NCBI GenBank assembly: GCA_028703175.1
Contig: JAQVNJ010000026.1
Span: 1 to 54,254, forward strand
From: JAAYCB01 sp012744395
GTDB lineage: Bacteria; Planctomycetota; Planctomycetia; Pirellulales; Thermoguttaceae
Direction of reading: 5' to 3'
DNA: 54,254 nt
The position numbers and the translations under genes are program-made. Of this stretch, positions 9,229-16,636 are shown one piece after another (position 1 is the first letter of the stretch; each line of letters starts with the position of its first letter). The notes under the pieces were generated by a model. That model saw only the letters and a list, made by a program, of their open reading frames with translations, made no database searches and was not told where the DNA came from.

Positions 9229-9538
9229 GGCCGGGTGCTGTCAAGCAATTGCCCGTAGGGTGGTCCAGAGCGACCCACCCCATTGAGCGCCGAATCGCCG
9301 ACACGGGTTGTTCCAGAGACAACGCCGGCACGGCCACGGCGGGAGCGACGGCCCACCGCGATGCGGCATTCGACGTCCATGGCCGGGTGCTGTCAAGCAA
9401 TTGCCCGTAGGGTGGTCCAGAGCGACCCATCCCATTGAGCGCCGAATCGCCGACACGGGTTGTTCCAGAGACAACGCCGGCACGGCCACGGCGGGAGCGG
9501 CGGCCCACCGCGATGCGGCATTCGACGTCCATGGCCGG
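9229..9538. repeat. Recent 152-bp tandem duplication of a TAGGGTGGTCC repeat
   Basis: Two head-to-tail units start with CCGGGTGCTGTCAAGCAATT at 9231 and 9383, a period of 152 bp. I see only a few mismatches (for example CCACCCCATT versus CCATCCCATT, and GAGCGACGG versus GAGCGGCGG). Each unit contains CCCGTAGGGTGGTCC, then later GGCCCACCGCGATGCGGC. The same opening recurs at 11689 and three times at 43567-43800. Together with 9539-9740 this fills the roughly 660-bp spacer between two divergent genes, and I see no gene in it. Confidence 0.9.
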
Positions 9539-9739
9539 CGCGCGGTGCGGCGGCGCCGCCGTTCTGGTTGTGTGGGATCATCCGCTGCCCGACGACGACG
9601 GCGATCATGCAAGCCCCTGCGGGTTGGCCCGCTCTGCCGCACCCCAACGGAAACGCTTTTCTCCAAATACCCGCCGATCCGCGGCGAATAGCATGCCAAG
9701 AAACCCTTTTTTTCAGCGCCGCCGTCCGCCGCCGCGCGA

Positions 9740-9745
9740 TACAAT
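9740..9745 (+). promoter_or_regulatory. Possible -10 box (TACAAT) for sppA
   Basis: GATACAAT at 9738-9745 lies 61 bp before the sppA start. The identical octamer lies before trpA at 38321-38328. No good -35 hexamer is visible about 17 bp upstream, so this is a weak sigma-70-like call by eye only. Confidence 0.3.
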
Positions 9746-9806
9746 GGGGATGCGTCCCGGCGTCGAGGACCACCAGCCCCCTGATCCGAGTATCGGAGAA
9801 ATTGCG

Positions 9807-11696
9807 ATGCGCTCGATTTGTCTGCTGATCGCCGCCATCCTGCCGCTTGGCGGCTGGGAATTGAACCTTGCCCACGGGCAGGAGAGCAAGGGCGCGAAGA
9901 TCGCCGTCTTCGCCCTCGATCGCCCGGTCACCGAGGCCCCCGGGGGCGACGAGTTCCCCTTCGGTCCGATGGGAACGGAAGCCTTCAAAGACCTTGTCGC
10001 GCGGATCAAGAAGACGGTTCAAGACGACCAGGTCAAGGCCGTGGTCCTCTTGCCCTCCGCCGGCGGGCTCGGCTACGGCCAGATCGGCGAGCTCCGCAGC
10101 GTGATGGACCAGGTCAAGGCGGCCGGCAAGGAGATCCACCTGCATGCCGACTCGTTGAGCATGAGCCAGTACGTGCTGGCGTCCGGCGCGTCGTCGATCA
10201 GCATCGTGCCCGAGGGGATCCTGATGATCGCCGGCGTCCAGGCCGAGGAGCCTTACCTGCGCGGGCTGCTCGACAAGATCGGCGTCACGCCCGACTTCAT
10301 GACCTGCGGCGACTACAAGAGCGCTGGCGAGATGTTCATGCGGACCGGCCCGAGCAAGCAGGCCGAGGAGATGACCAACTGGCTGCTCGACGGCCTTTAC
10401 GAGACGAGCGTCGAACGGATCGCCGCGGGGCGCAAGGTCTCGCCCAAGAAGGCCCGCCAGTGGATCGACGCCGGGCTGTACACGGCGGCCAAGGCGAAGA
10501 AGGCGGGCATCATCGACACGGTCGAATTCCGCCAGGACTTTTCGGAGCGGCTGAAATCGAAGTACGGCAGCGGCGTCGAGTTCGACAAACAGTACGGGAA
10601 GAAGAAGCGCGATGAAATCGACCTCTCCTCGCCGCTCGGCCTGATCAAGCTCTGGTCGCAAATCCTCCAGGGGCCGTCGAAGGCCGCTTCCAGGAAGCCG
10701 GCCGTGGCAATCGTCTACGTCGACGGGCCGATCCTGCCCGGCAAGCCGCAACCGAGCCCCTTCGGCTCCAGCGGCATCGCCTATAGCGAACCGATCCGCA
10801 GGGCGCTCGACAAGGCCGCCGAGGACGATTCGATCAAGGGGGTCGTTCTGCGGGTGAATTCGCCCGGCGGATCGGCGACCGCCAGCGAGATCATCCTCGA
10901 CGCCACGCGGCGGGTCAAGGCGACCAAGCCGCTGGCCGTCTCGATGGGCAACGTGGCCGGCAGCGGCGGCTACTACGTGGCCTGTGCGTCGGACACGATC
11001 TTCGCCGAGGCGGGCACGATCACCGCCTCGATCGGCGTGGTCAGCGGCAAGTTCGCCACGACGGAAATGTGGAACAAGATCGGCATCGCCTGGAAGCCGT
11101 ACAAGCGCGGCGCGAATGCCGGCATGCTCAGCTCGAGCACAGTCTTCAGCGACGCGGAACGGAAACAGATGCGAGCGCTGATGGATGAAATCTACCGCGA
11201 CTTCAAGGCCCACGTCGTGGCGATCCGCGGCGATCGGCTGAAAAAGAACATCGACGAACTGGCCGGCGGGCGCGTGTTTACCGGCAAACAGGCCCTCGAC
11301 CTGGGCCTGGTGGACAAGCTCGGCGGGATTGAAGACGCCATCACGCACGTGGCCCGCGCGGCCAAGATTGAAGATTACGAAGTCCGCGTCCTGCCCAAGC
11401 CGAAGACGTTCGTCGAGCAGCTCTTCAGCGACCTCGGCGGCGAGGAGGAGAAGGGCGAGGCCGGCCGCATCCGGCTGGCGCCCGCCTGGCGGTCCGACTC
11501 CACCTCCACCTGGCCGCCAAGCTCCAGCTTGGGGACCCTGGCGCGCGGAAGATCGCTTTTCGAAGCGGCCCTGCCCTATCTTGAAGGCCTCGACCCCGAG
11601 CGCGTGGCGGCTGTCAAGGCGGCCCTGTTGCGGCTGAGCCTCGTCCAGCAGGAGGGCGTGATGATGGCGATGCCGATCCTCGAAATCCGCCCGTAG
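9807..11696 (+). CDS. sppA: Signal peptide peptidase SppA, 67K double-domain type (S49)
   Basis: 629 residues from ATG 9807, chosen because GGAG lies about 8 bp upstream and a signal/anchor helix (ICLLIAAILPLGGW) follows. Two tandem S49 domains are present. The general-base Lys is in the N-domain, Lys171 of GDYKSAGE; the nucleophile Ser386 is in the C-domain motif NVAGSGGYYVA. This matches the split Lys/Ser dyad of E. coli SppA (K209/S409). It should cleave leftover signal peptides at the inner membrane. Near residues 552-582 a stretch reading GRIRLAPAWRS...SSSLGTLARG interrupts the C-terminus and corresponds to an inserted palindromic repeat. The stop codon TAG (11694) is itself the start of another repeat. 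Confidence 0.93.
   Translation: MRSICLLIAAILPLGGWELNLAHGQESKGAKIAVFALDRPVTEAPGGDEFPFGPMGTEAFKDLVARIKKTVQDDQVKAVVLLPSAGGLGYGQIGELRSVMDQVKAAGKEIHLHADSLSMSQYVLASGASSISIVPEGILMIAGVQAEEPYLRGLLDKIGVTPDFMTCGDYKSAGEMFMRTGPSKQAEEMTNWLLDGLYETSVERIAAGRKVSPKKARQWIDAGLYTAAKAKKAGIIDTVEFRQDFSERLKSKYGSGVEFDKQYGKKKRDEIDLSSPLGLIKLWSQILQGPSKAASRKPAVAIVYVDGPILPGKPQPSPFGSSGIAYSEPIRRALDKAAEDDSIKGVVLRVNSPGGSATASEIILDATRRVKATKPLAVSMGNVAGSGGYYVACASDTIFAEAGTITASIGVVSGKFATTEMWNKIGIAWKPYKRGANAGMLSSSTVFSDAERKQMRALMDEIYRDFKAHVVAIRGDRLKKNIDELAGGRVFTGKQALDLGLVDKLGGIEDAITHVARAAKIEDYEVRVLPKPKTFVEQLFSDLGGEEEKGEAGRIRLAPAWRSDSTSTWPPSSSLGTLARGRSLFEAALPYLEGLDPERVAAVKAALLRLSLVQQEGVMMAMPILEIRP
11516..11537. repeat. Palindromic repeat copy inside the sppA coding sequence
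   Basis: GCCAAGCTCC then AGCTTGGGGACC is a copy of the same palindrome as at 7693 and 43050. It is read through in frame, encoding part of the low-complexity PPSSSLGTL stretch near the SppA C-terminus. It is the only copy seen inside a gene here. Confidence 0.8.
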
Positions 11697-11931
11697 GGTG
11701 GTCCAGGGCGGACCATCGCCTGTGAGCCTCGAATCGCCAATTGTCCCGGCGATCCCTGCCTGCGTTCGCATCGCCAGGAGCGGAGCGCCGGCCCACCGTG
11801 AGGCGGCTTGCCGGCTGATTTCGCTGCGGTGGGGCGGCGCTGCCGGGTTGGCCGCGTGGAACGGTTCGGTTCCCGCCGGCGGCGGCCAGTCGCAACGCGG
11901 TGGGCTGGACCGCTCGGCACCACCCTACGGG
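11689..11931. repeat. Intergenic element bounded by inverted CCGTAGGGTGG termini
   Basis: The left end reads CGCCCGTAGGGTGGTCCAGG from 11689. The right end, around 11899-11931, contains GTGGGCTGGACCGCTCGG then CACCACCCTACGGG, the inverted counterpart. Between them is a diverged version of the 9231 unit (a TGTCCCGGCGATCC segment and GGCCCACCG). The element fills most of the 322-bp gap between sppA and the DUF4838 gene, and its left TAG is the sppA stop codon. No open frame in it looks real. Confidence 0.75.
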
Positions 11932-12018
11932 CTCTGGCGCGGTGCGCTGTTGACCGCGACGTGCGGGATGGTACCTTGAGGGGCGTGCGCTACCCGCCTC
12001 TAGGATAAGGAACCGACC

Positions 12019-13839
12019 ATGCCGAATCCGTTCTTGCTCGCCGTCTTGTCGTCGTGTCTTCTCTCCGCCGCCGCGGTTGCCGCCGAGCCGGCCGGTGTTG
12101 ACCTGGCGAACCTCGAAGGCTGGGACATCGTCGTCGACGACGAAGCGATCCCGAGCGAAAGACACGCCGCCGAGGAGCTCCGCGATCACCTGGCACTTGC
12201 CACCGGCCGCACGCTGCCGATCGTCAACAGCGCTGGCCGGGCCGATCGGCATTTCTTTGTCGGGCCGGGCGAAGAGGCCGGCAAACGCGGCCTGGCTGCC
12301 GAGAAGCTCGGCCCGGAAGACCTGCGGATCGTGGTTGGCGGGGGCAAGATCGCGATCGTCGGCGGCCGGCCGCGGGGGACGCTTTACGGCGTGTACACTT
12401 TTCTCGAAGACTACCTGGGCGTGCGGTTCCTCACCGCCGACCACACCTACGTGCCCAAGCTGGCGGCCGAGCGGGTGATCGGACCGGTGGACCGGACCTA
12501 CCGTCCGCCGCTGGAGATGCGCTGGGCCTACTACGGCGAGGTGAACCGCAATCCGGCGTTTGCCGCGCGGCTGCGGGTGAACACCGTCGGCAACGAGCCG
12601 GAGCTTGGCGGCCGCTCGGGGCAGCGGCTGATCAGCCACAGCTTCGCCCACCAGATTCCCTCGTCGAAGTACGGGCAGGAGCACCCGGAGTATTATTGCC
12701 TCCGCGACGGCAAGCGGATCGCGCCGGCCAAGAACGACTCCTTCGAGAATGAGCCCTGCCTGACCAATCCCGACGTGTTGCGGATCGTGACCGAGGCGGT
12801 GTTGAAGGAGATCGAGGCCCATCCCGAGGCGGCCAACGTTTCGGTCAGCCAGAACGACAACGCCAAGAACTGCCTCTGCCCGGCGTGCGCGGCGGTCGAC
12901 GAGCGGGAAGGCACGCCGATGGGTTCGCTGCTGGAGTTCGTCAACGCGGTGGCCGACGCCGTGGCGGCCAAACACCCCAATGTGAAGGTGGGAACGCTCT
13001 CGTACTGGTACACGCGGAAGCCGCCCAAGACGCTCAAGCCGCGGCCGAACGTGCAGATTCAACTGTGCAGCATCGAGTGCTGCATGCTCCACCCGATCAA
13101 CGATCCCGGCTGCCCGAAGAACGTGGCTTTCTGCCAGGACATGGCCGACTGGGGCAAGATCTGCGATCAGATCTACATCTGGAACTACAACACGAACTTC
13201 CACGCGTATCTGTTGCCGTGCCCGAATCTGCGGGTGATCGAGCCGAACATCCGCTATTTCGTGGCGAACAACGCCAAGGGGGTGTTCATGCAGGCGGCGG
13301 GGAACGCCAACGGGGCGGAGTTGTCGGAGCTTCGCGCCTACATGATCAGCCGTCTGCTGTGGGACCCGTCGCTGAGCGGCGAGAAGGTCATGCACGAGTT
13401 TCTCGATCTGCACTACGGCCCGGCGGCCCCGCCGATCCGCCGGTTCATCGCGCGGACGCACGATCGCGCGGCGGCCAGCGGCCGGCACCACAACTGCTTC
13501 GGCCGGCTGGCCGACTACGGACTCGACGAGTCCGACGCCCGGGCCGGGCTCGACGCATTCGCCGAGGCGATGCGCCTGGCCGACTCGGAGCAGACCCGCC
13601 GGCACGTGGCACGAGCGTCGCTCTGCGCCTACCGGGCCGCGCTGGAGCCGATCTGGCACCGTGACAGCGGGCCGCTCGAACCGGCCGTTGCGGAGAAGCT
13701 GCGCCCGCTGGCACGGCGTTTCTTCGAGCTCTGCGACGAGTTCCAGGTGGACCGCGCCCAGGAGTGGGGCGAAGAAATCCCGCAGACCCGAAACCGCTTG
13801 AAGCGGGTGTTTGGGCTCGGCGAGAACGAGGTCTTTTGA
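12019..13839 (+). CDS. Secreted DUF4838-domain protein
   Basis: 606 residues with a Sec signal peptide (LLAVLSSCLLSAAAVAAEP, cut near 21). The N-terminal 150 residues resemble the alpha-glucuronidase/GH20b-type accessory domain (AAEELRDHLALATGRTLPIV, then GGRPRGTLYGVYTFLEDYLGVRF). A DUF4838 body follows (SFAHQIPSSKYGQEHPEYYCLRDGKR, then SVSQNDN--CLCPAC, then SYWYTRKPPK). Such proteins are widespread in polysaccharide-degrading Planctomycetes and Bacteroidetes and are presumed glycoside-active, but no catalytic residues are proven. The CxCPxC triplet near 290 could bind a metal. AAGGA sits about 8 bp before ATG. The gene stands alone. Confidence 0.86.
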   Translation: MPNPFLLAVLSSCLLSAAAVAAEPAGVDLANLEGWDIVVDDEAIPSERHAAEELRDHLALATGRTLPIVNSAGRADRHFFVGPGEEAGKRGLAAEKLGPEDLRIVVGGGKIAIVGGRPRGTLYGVYTFLEDYLGVRFLTADHTYVPKLAAERVIGPVDRTYRPPLEMRWAYYGEVNRNPAFAARLRVNTVGNEPELGGRSGQRLISHSFAHQIPSSKYGQEHPEYYCLRDGKRIAPAKNDSFENEPCLTNPDVLRIVTEAVLKEIEAHPEAANVSVSQNDNAKNCLCPACAAVDEREGTPMGSLLEFVNAVADAVAAKHPNVKVGTLSYWYTRKPPKTLKPRPNVQIQLCSIECCMLHPINDPGCPKNVAFCQDMADWGKICDQIYIWNYNTNFHAYLLPCPNLRVIEPNIRYFVANNAKGVFMQAAGNANGAELSELRAYMISRLLWDPSLSGEKVMHEFLDLHYGPAAPPIRRFIARTHDRAAASGRHHNCFGRLADYGLDESDARAGLDAFAEAMRLADSEQTRRHVARASLCAYRAALEPIWHRDSGPLEPAVAEKLRPLARRFFELCDEFQVDRAQEWGEEIPQTRNRLKRVFGLGENEVF

Positions 13840-14147
13840 CGGTCGCTGGCTCAAGGGGGGAAGTTGGATCAGCCTCTGCGTGCGCACCCGCCAACAAGTG
13901 GTTCGAAAGCCACCCGCGGCCGGAACGGTTCCACGCAACATGCCAAGTGATCCCTGTTTCTCATTCGGGCTTGTGGGGAAAGAGGACTTTCGCTAATATT
14001 TCGTTATTTGGCGAACGATAGAACACTAGCTGTCGTACTGGAAGCGATGTCCTGTCGCGTTTTGGCCCAGTCGGCCAGACGAACAGTTGTCCGACCGGCC
14101 TGGGCACGGATTCACGTTCCCCAAGCCTGGTTTCGCAAAGGTCTCGG
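13840..14147. promoter_or_regulatory. Upstream region of the metalloid island with an ArsR-operator-like site
   Basis: 308 bp without a supported gene. AT content rises sharply at 13990-14025 (CTAATATTTCGTTATTTGGC then GAACGATAG). The core TTATTTGGCGAA, with TTCG to its left, forms an imperfect inverted repeat (TTCG-ttatttgg-CGAA, 14000-14015). It shares TATTTGG with sites at 18154 and 19922, all near ars-type genes. I infer an ArsR-family operator controlling the plus-strand genes at 14148 and 14575. Confidence 0.5.
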
Positions 14148-14465
14148 GTGATGGAGAAGAAGTCAAATGTCGGGAGGTCTCCGGTGATGAAAAGGGTAGC
14201 TGTCGGAAGTGCCGTTCTTGCGGTGCTCGTTATTGGTCTCACAATCGTCTTGGCCAAGGGGGGCTCCGGCCCTCCCGCGGAGAGCGAAATCGCTCGGGCC
14301 CCGGTCGCGAACGAGGTAGTCTCCAACACCGTGTCAAAGCCGGCGATTCCGAAGGCCGAGGGACCGGGAATGCTCGCGATGGAACAGGCGGCAAAGGAGA
14401 AGAAGTACCTCTTCGCCTTCTTCTGGAAGTCCGACCAGCCGCGAGGGCAACTGCATGTGGCCTGA
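14148..14465 (+). pseudogene. Membrane-anchored protein, N-terminal part only (probable thioredoxin-like, truncated)
   Basis: 105 codons. A basic N-terminus and one transmembrane helix (VAVGSAVLAVLVIGLTIVLA, about 17-36) are followed by a Pro/Val linker and MEQAAKEKKYLFAFFWKSD. The last segment is how a thioredoxin-like fold begins (a beta strand ending F-F-W-K). The frame then ends within 11 residues, long before a complete fold. From recollection of similar island proteins I infer a longer ancestor cut or frameshifted near 14440. It ends 10 bp inside the upstream in-frame extension of the arsR gene. A functional short peptide cannot be excluded. Confidence 0.5.
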
Positions 14466-14574
14466 CGAGACCAGCCGCGCCCGCGGCAACCGCGAGACCT
14501 TGACACCTCGCCACGATCTGCCTACAACCGATCGCATTACCGATCTCGGTTCCGGTCTTGATTGCGGAGAGCGC

Positions 14575-14961
14575 ATGCGGGATTTCATGGCGATCACCAA
14601 GGCTTTGGCGGACGAAACGCGCGTGCGGGTCCTGCTTGCATTGCAGCGCGGAGAGCTTTGCGTCTGCCAGATCGTGGAACTCACCAGCCTGGCCACCTCG
14701 ACGATCTCCAAGCACATGTCGATCCTGAAGCAGGCACGATTGGTCGAAAGCCGCAAAGAGGGTCGCTGGATGTACTATCGGCTCGCCGACGATCAGGCGC
14801 CGGAAGTCGTCCGCAGCGGCCTGGATTGGGCCCTGCGCTCGCTGGCGAGGGACCCCAAGGTTCTCAACGACAAGAAGCGGCTCGCGGCGATCTGCAATTC
14901 GGACCCGCACGAGTTGTGTGCGGCGCGCGAATCGGGCGCAAGTACTCGCAGGAAGCGATGA
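14575..14961 (+). CDS. arsR: ArsR/SmtB-family metalloregulatory repressor (copy 1)
   Basis: 128 residues from ATG 14575, picked over longer in-frame extensions because GGAGA lies 4-5 bp upstream and family homology begins with MRDFMAITKALADETRVRVL. The winged helix contains ELCVCQIVEL (27-36) with Cys29 and Cys31, the canonical As(III)/Sb(III) sensing pair of ArsR on helix alpha-3, then TSTISKHMSILKQARLVESRKEGRWMYYR (recognition helix and wing). It should repress the island until trivalent arsenic binds. It follows the truncated gene at 14148 on the plus strand and converges on the DUF1573 gene. Confidence 0.93.
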   Translation: MRDFMAITKALADETRVRVLLALQRGELCVCQIVELTSLATSTISKHMSILKQARLVESRKEGRWMYYRLADDQAPEVVRSGLDWALRSLARDPKVLNDKKRLAAICNSDPHELCAARESGASTRRKR

Positions 14962-15033
14962 TTGTGCTGCGATGCGCGAGCCATTGGATGGATTCGTTTT
15001 CCGATTTCGATTCTTGGTCGCAGGTGCAGCATG

Positions 15034-15450
15034 TCAGAAGCAGTCAAAAGGTCCGGTCCGCGCGCTCGGTGGCTTGCGGCGATGGCCCCTGACGTTCAAC
15101 GGAACGCGCGCATGGAGGGGTTTGTCAAGGGTGACCGTGAGCGTCGCGGTTTGATGGCCGAGGAACCGGTCGCTGTTGATGTGCGCAATGATCGCCCCTT
15201 TTCCGTAGGTCTTTAGGGTCTGTTTCTCGATTCGCGGTGTTGTGCAGCCGCAAGTAGACCGCAGACTCGCGATATGGACACCCTCGAGGCAGAGGTTCGT
15301 CCGTTCGAATGCGAACACCGCCTTGGATCCTCGGGCAATCGTCCCGAAATCGCGACTTCGCGTCTCGAACATTTTTTGTGCCCAGTCCTGGGCATGGACC
15401 GCCGCGCCCAGCGCGGCAAGAATCAGCGGAGTGAGAAACGTTCGGGTCAC
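15034..15450 (-). CDS. DUF1573-domain protein, C-terminally shortened
   Basis: 138 residues from a GTG at 15450; GGGGAG about 9 bp upstream and a signal peptide (TRTFLTPLILAALGAAVHAQ) support it. The body has the DUF1573 Ig-like pattern DFGTIARGSKAVFAFERTN, HIASLRSTCGCTTP and GAIIAHINSDRFLGHQTATL. The CGCT dyad is typical. Homologues carry on with further Ig-like strands after LNVRGH, but here the frame runs into KPPSARTGPFDCF and stops, so a 3' deletion or frameshift is likely. GTG overlaps the upstream gene's TGA (GTGA at 15447-15450), so the pair is translationally coupled. Periplasmic; role in metalloid islands unknown. Confidence 0.75.
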   Translation of the reverse strand: MTRTFLTPLILAALGAAVHAQDWAQKMFETRSRDFGTIARGSKAVFAFERTNLCLEGVHIASLRSTCGCTTPRIEKQTLKTYGKGAIIAHINSDRFLGHQTATLTVTLDKPLHARVPLNVRGHRRKPPSARTGPFDCF

Positions 15451-16274
15451 CGCCGTTGACTCCCCAACAAGTTTCCCACGTGTGCGGGGTTCTCGACAGA
15501 CTGGTGACACGTGTCGCAGCGCATTTTCCCCATCCAGTCGCCCGCAAGCGCCTCCTTGCGCGGCGCCGTGCCTGTCTGGCGTGGCGGGCCTGGTTCCGGA
15601 CCGGCTTGGCTCTCCCGGCAATAGGCATTCAGCAGTTTGACCGTCTTCATGGCAACATCCACCGTCAATCGCCGGCAGCGCTCCGTCTTCTCCTTGCTGT
15701 CAACCTTCAAGCCGGATTCGTCACACCAGGTACCCACCGACACGTGGCAGAGGACGGATCGGGACGTGGTGGGCACGATCTGCGTCTGTCCATCAGCCCC
15801 CGCGGGCCGGTACCTGGGCAGCTTCATCCGTTCGTACCAGGCAAACAGGCTGTTGATGAGCCGTTCGCGGTCTTGTTTGTCGACAACGAACAATCCGATC
15901 ATCGCGGCGGCCCCGTTGAGCGCCCCGCAAATCGTTCCCCATCGCCCCACCCCGCCCGCGCCGTACTTCATCATGTGCAGTGGAAACGCCGGGGCAGGCA
16001 CTTCGGCCGTCTCGCGCTGGCAGGCGAGAATGCCGCCAGAGATCGCGTACATGCAGCCGCCCTCGCCATAGATCTCGTAGACCTTCTCGGCTACGCAAAC
16101 CGGGTCGAGAGGCACATAGACCCATGCGTTGTTGTCTCCCCGCGGGTCCGGCGAACCGCCTGCCCCGGCGATACTCCCGCTGAGCGGCTGGCCTCTCGAC
16201 ACAACACCGGCTCCGACTGCGATCCCCAAGTATCCAATCAAGTCTCTTCGCCTGATGCCGTTCATGATCCTCAA
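15447..16274 (-). CDS. Tat-exported split-Soret-like cytochrome / C_GCAxxG_C_C family protein
   Basis: 275 residues. A twin-Arg leader GIRRRDLIGYLGIAVGAGVV (6-25) directs export. Conserved Cys are Cys60, Cys74 in EGGCMYAISGG, Cys85 and Cys116 in WGTICGALNGA, matching the C_GCAxxG_C_C redox family. FAWYERMKLPRYRP and CHVSVGTWC (176-184) match split-Soret cytochrome c by recollection. A CDTCH haem-binding motif sits at 253-257. It is probably a periplasmic haem/redox protein. It overlaps the DUF1573 gene by 4 bp and follows the permease on the same strand, so it belongs to the metalloid island and may couple redox change to resistance (inference). Confidence 0.75.
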   Translation of the reverse strand: MRIMNGIRRRDLIGYLGIAVGAGVVSRGQPLSGSIAGAGGSPDPRGDNNAWVYVPLDPVCVAEKVYEIYGEGGCMYAISGGILACQRETAEVPAPAFPLHMMKYGAGGVGRWGTICGALNGAAAMIGLFVVDKQDRERLINSLFAWYERMKLPRYRPAGADGQTQIVPTTSRSVLCHVSVGTWCDESGLKVDSKEKTERCRRLTVDVAMKTVKLLNAYCRESQAGPEPGPPRQTGTAPRKEALAGDWMGKMRCDTCHQSVENPAHVGNLLGSQRR

Positions 16275-16395
16275 GTCTTCCAGTCAAATTAGGTGAAAAA
16301 CGTGCTTCAGAGAGAAGTAAATGCCAAAACGCCGATTCATCCGCTCGGCGGAGCGCGATGCAGGGCGACTTCCGCGACGCGCCGCCCCTGGTTCC

Positions 16396-16545
16396 TCACC
16401 GTGCCGACGCCGAACTCGTCCTGGGAAATGTCATCGTTGCCGCTGTTCCAGACGGTGGCGCCGGTGTGGCAGCCAGGCCGGCTGCTGCTCCCGCCCCGAT
16501 TCCCATCGTTTGAACGAACGTCCGACGTGTCAAGGAAGACTGCAT
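16396..16545 (-). pseudogene. Tat-signal gene remnant
   Basis: ATG 16545 is preceded by CAGGAG about 7 bp upstream and opens with MQSSLTRRTFVQTMGIGA, a good twin-arginine signal, followed by an Ala-rich stretch ending ATPAP. The frame then degenerates and stops after 49 codons. A different frame of the same strand runs on for some 40 further residues (GNDDISQDEFGVGTV), suggesting a frameshift in a former exported protein. It is between the permease and the split-Soret gene. I see nothing else in 16275-16636. Confidence 0.5.
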
Positions 16546-16636
16546 GGCGATTCTCCTGATTTGTCATCGGGCTGAAATGTGTTGCGTCCGTTGCCGCTTG
16601 AGTGTTCCGTCGGGAAAACAGACTGCTGTCTGCGGT

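Noticed and set aside
9229..9538. Insertion sequence
   Set aside because: The units are 152 bp with no transposase coding capacity; a tandem repeat or MITE-like element fits better.
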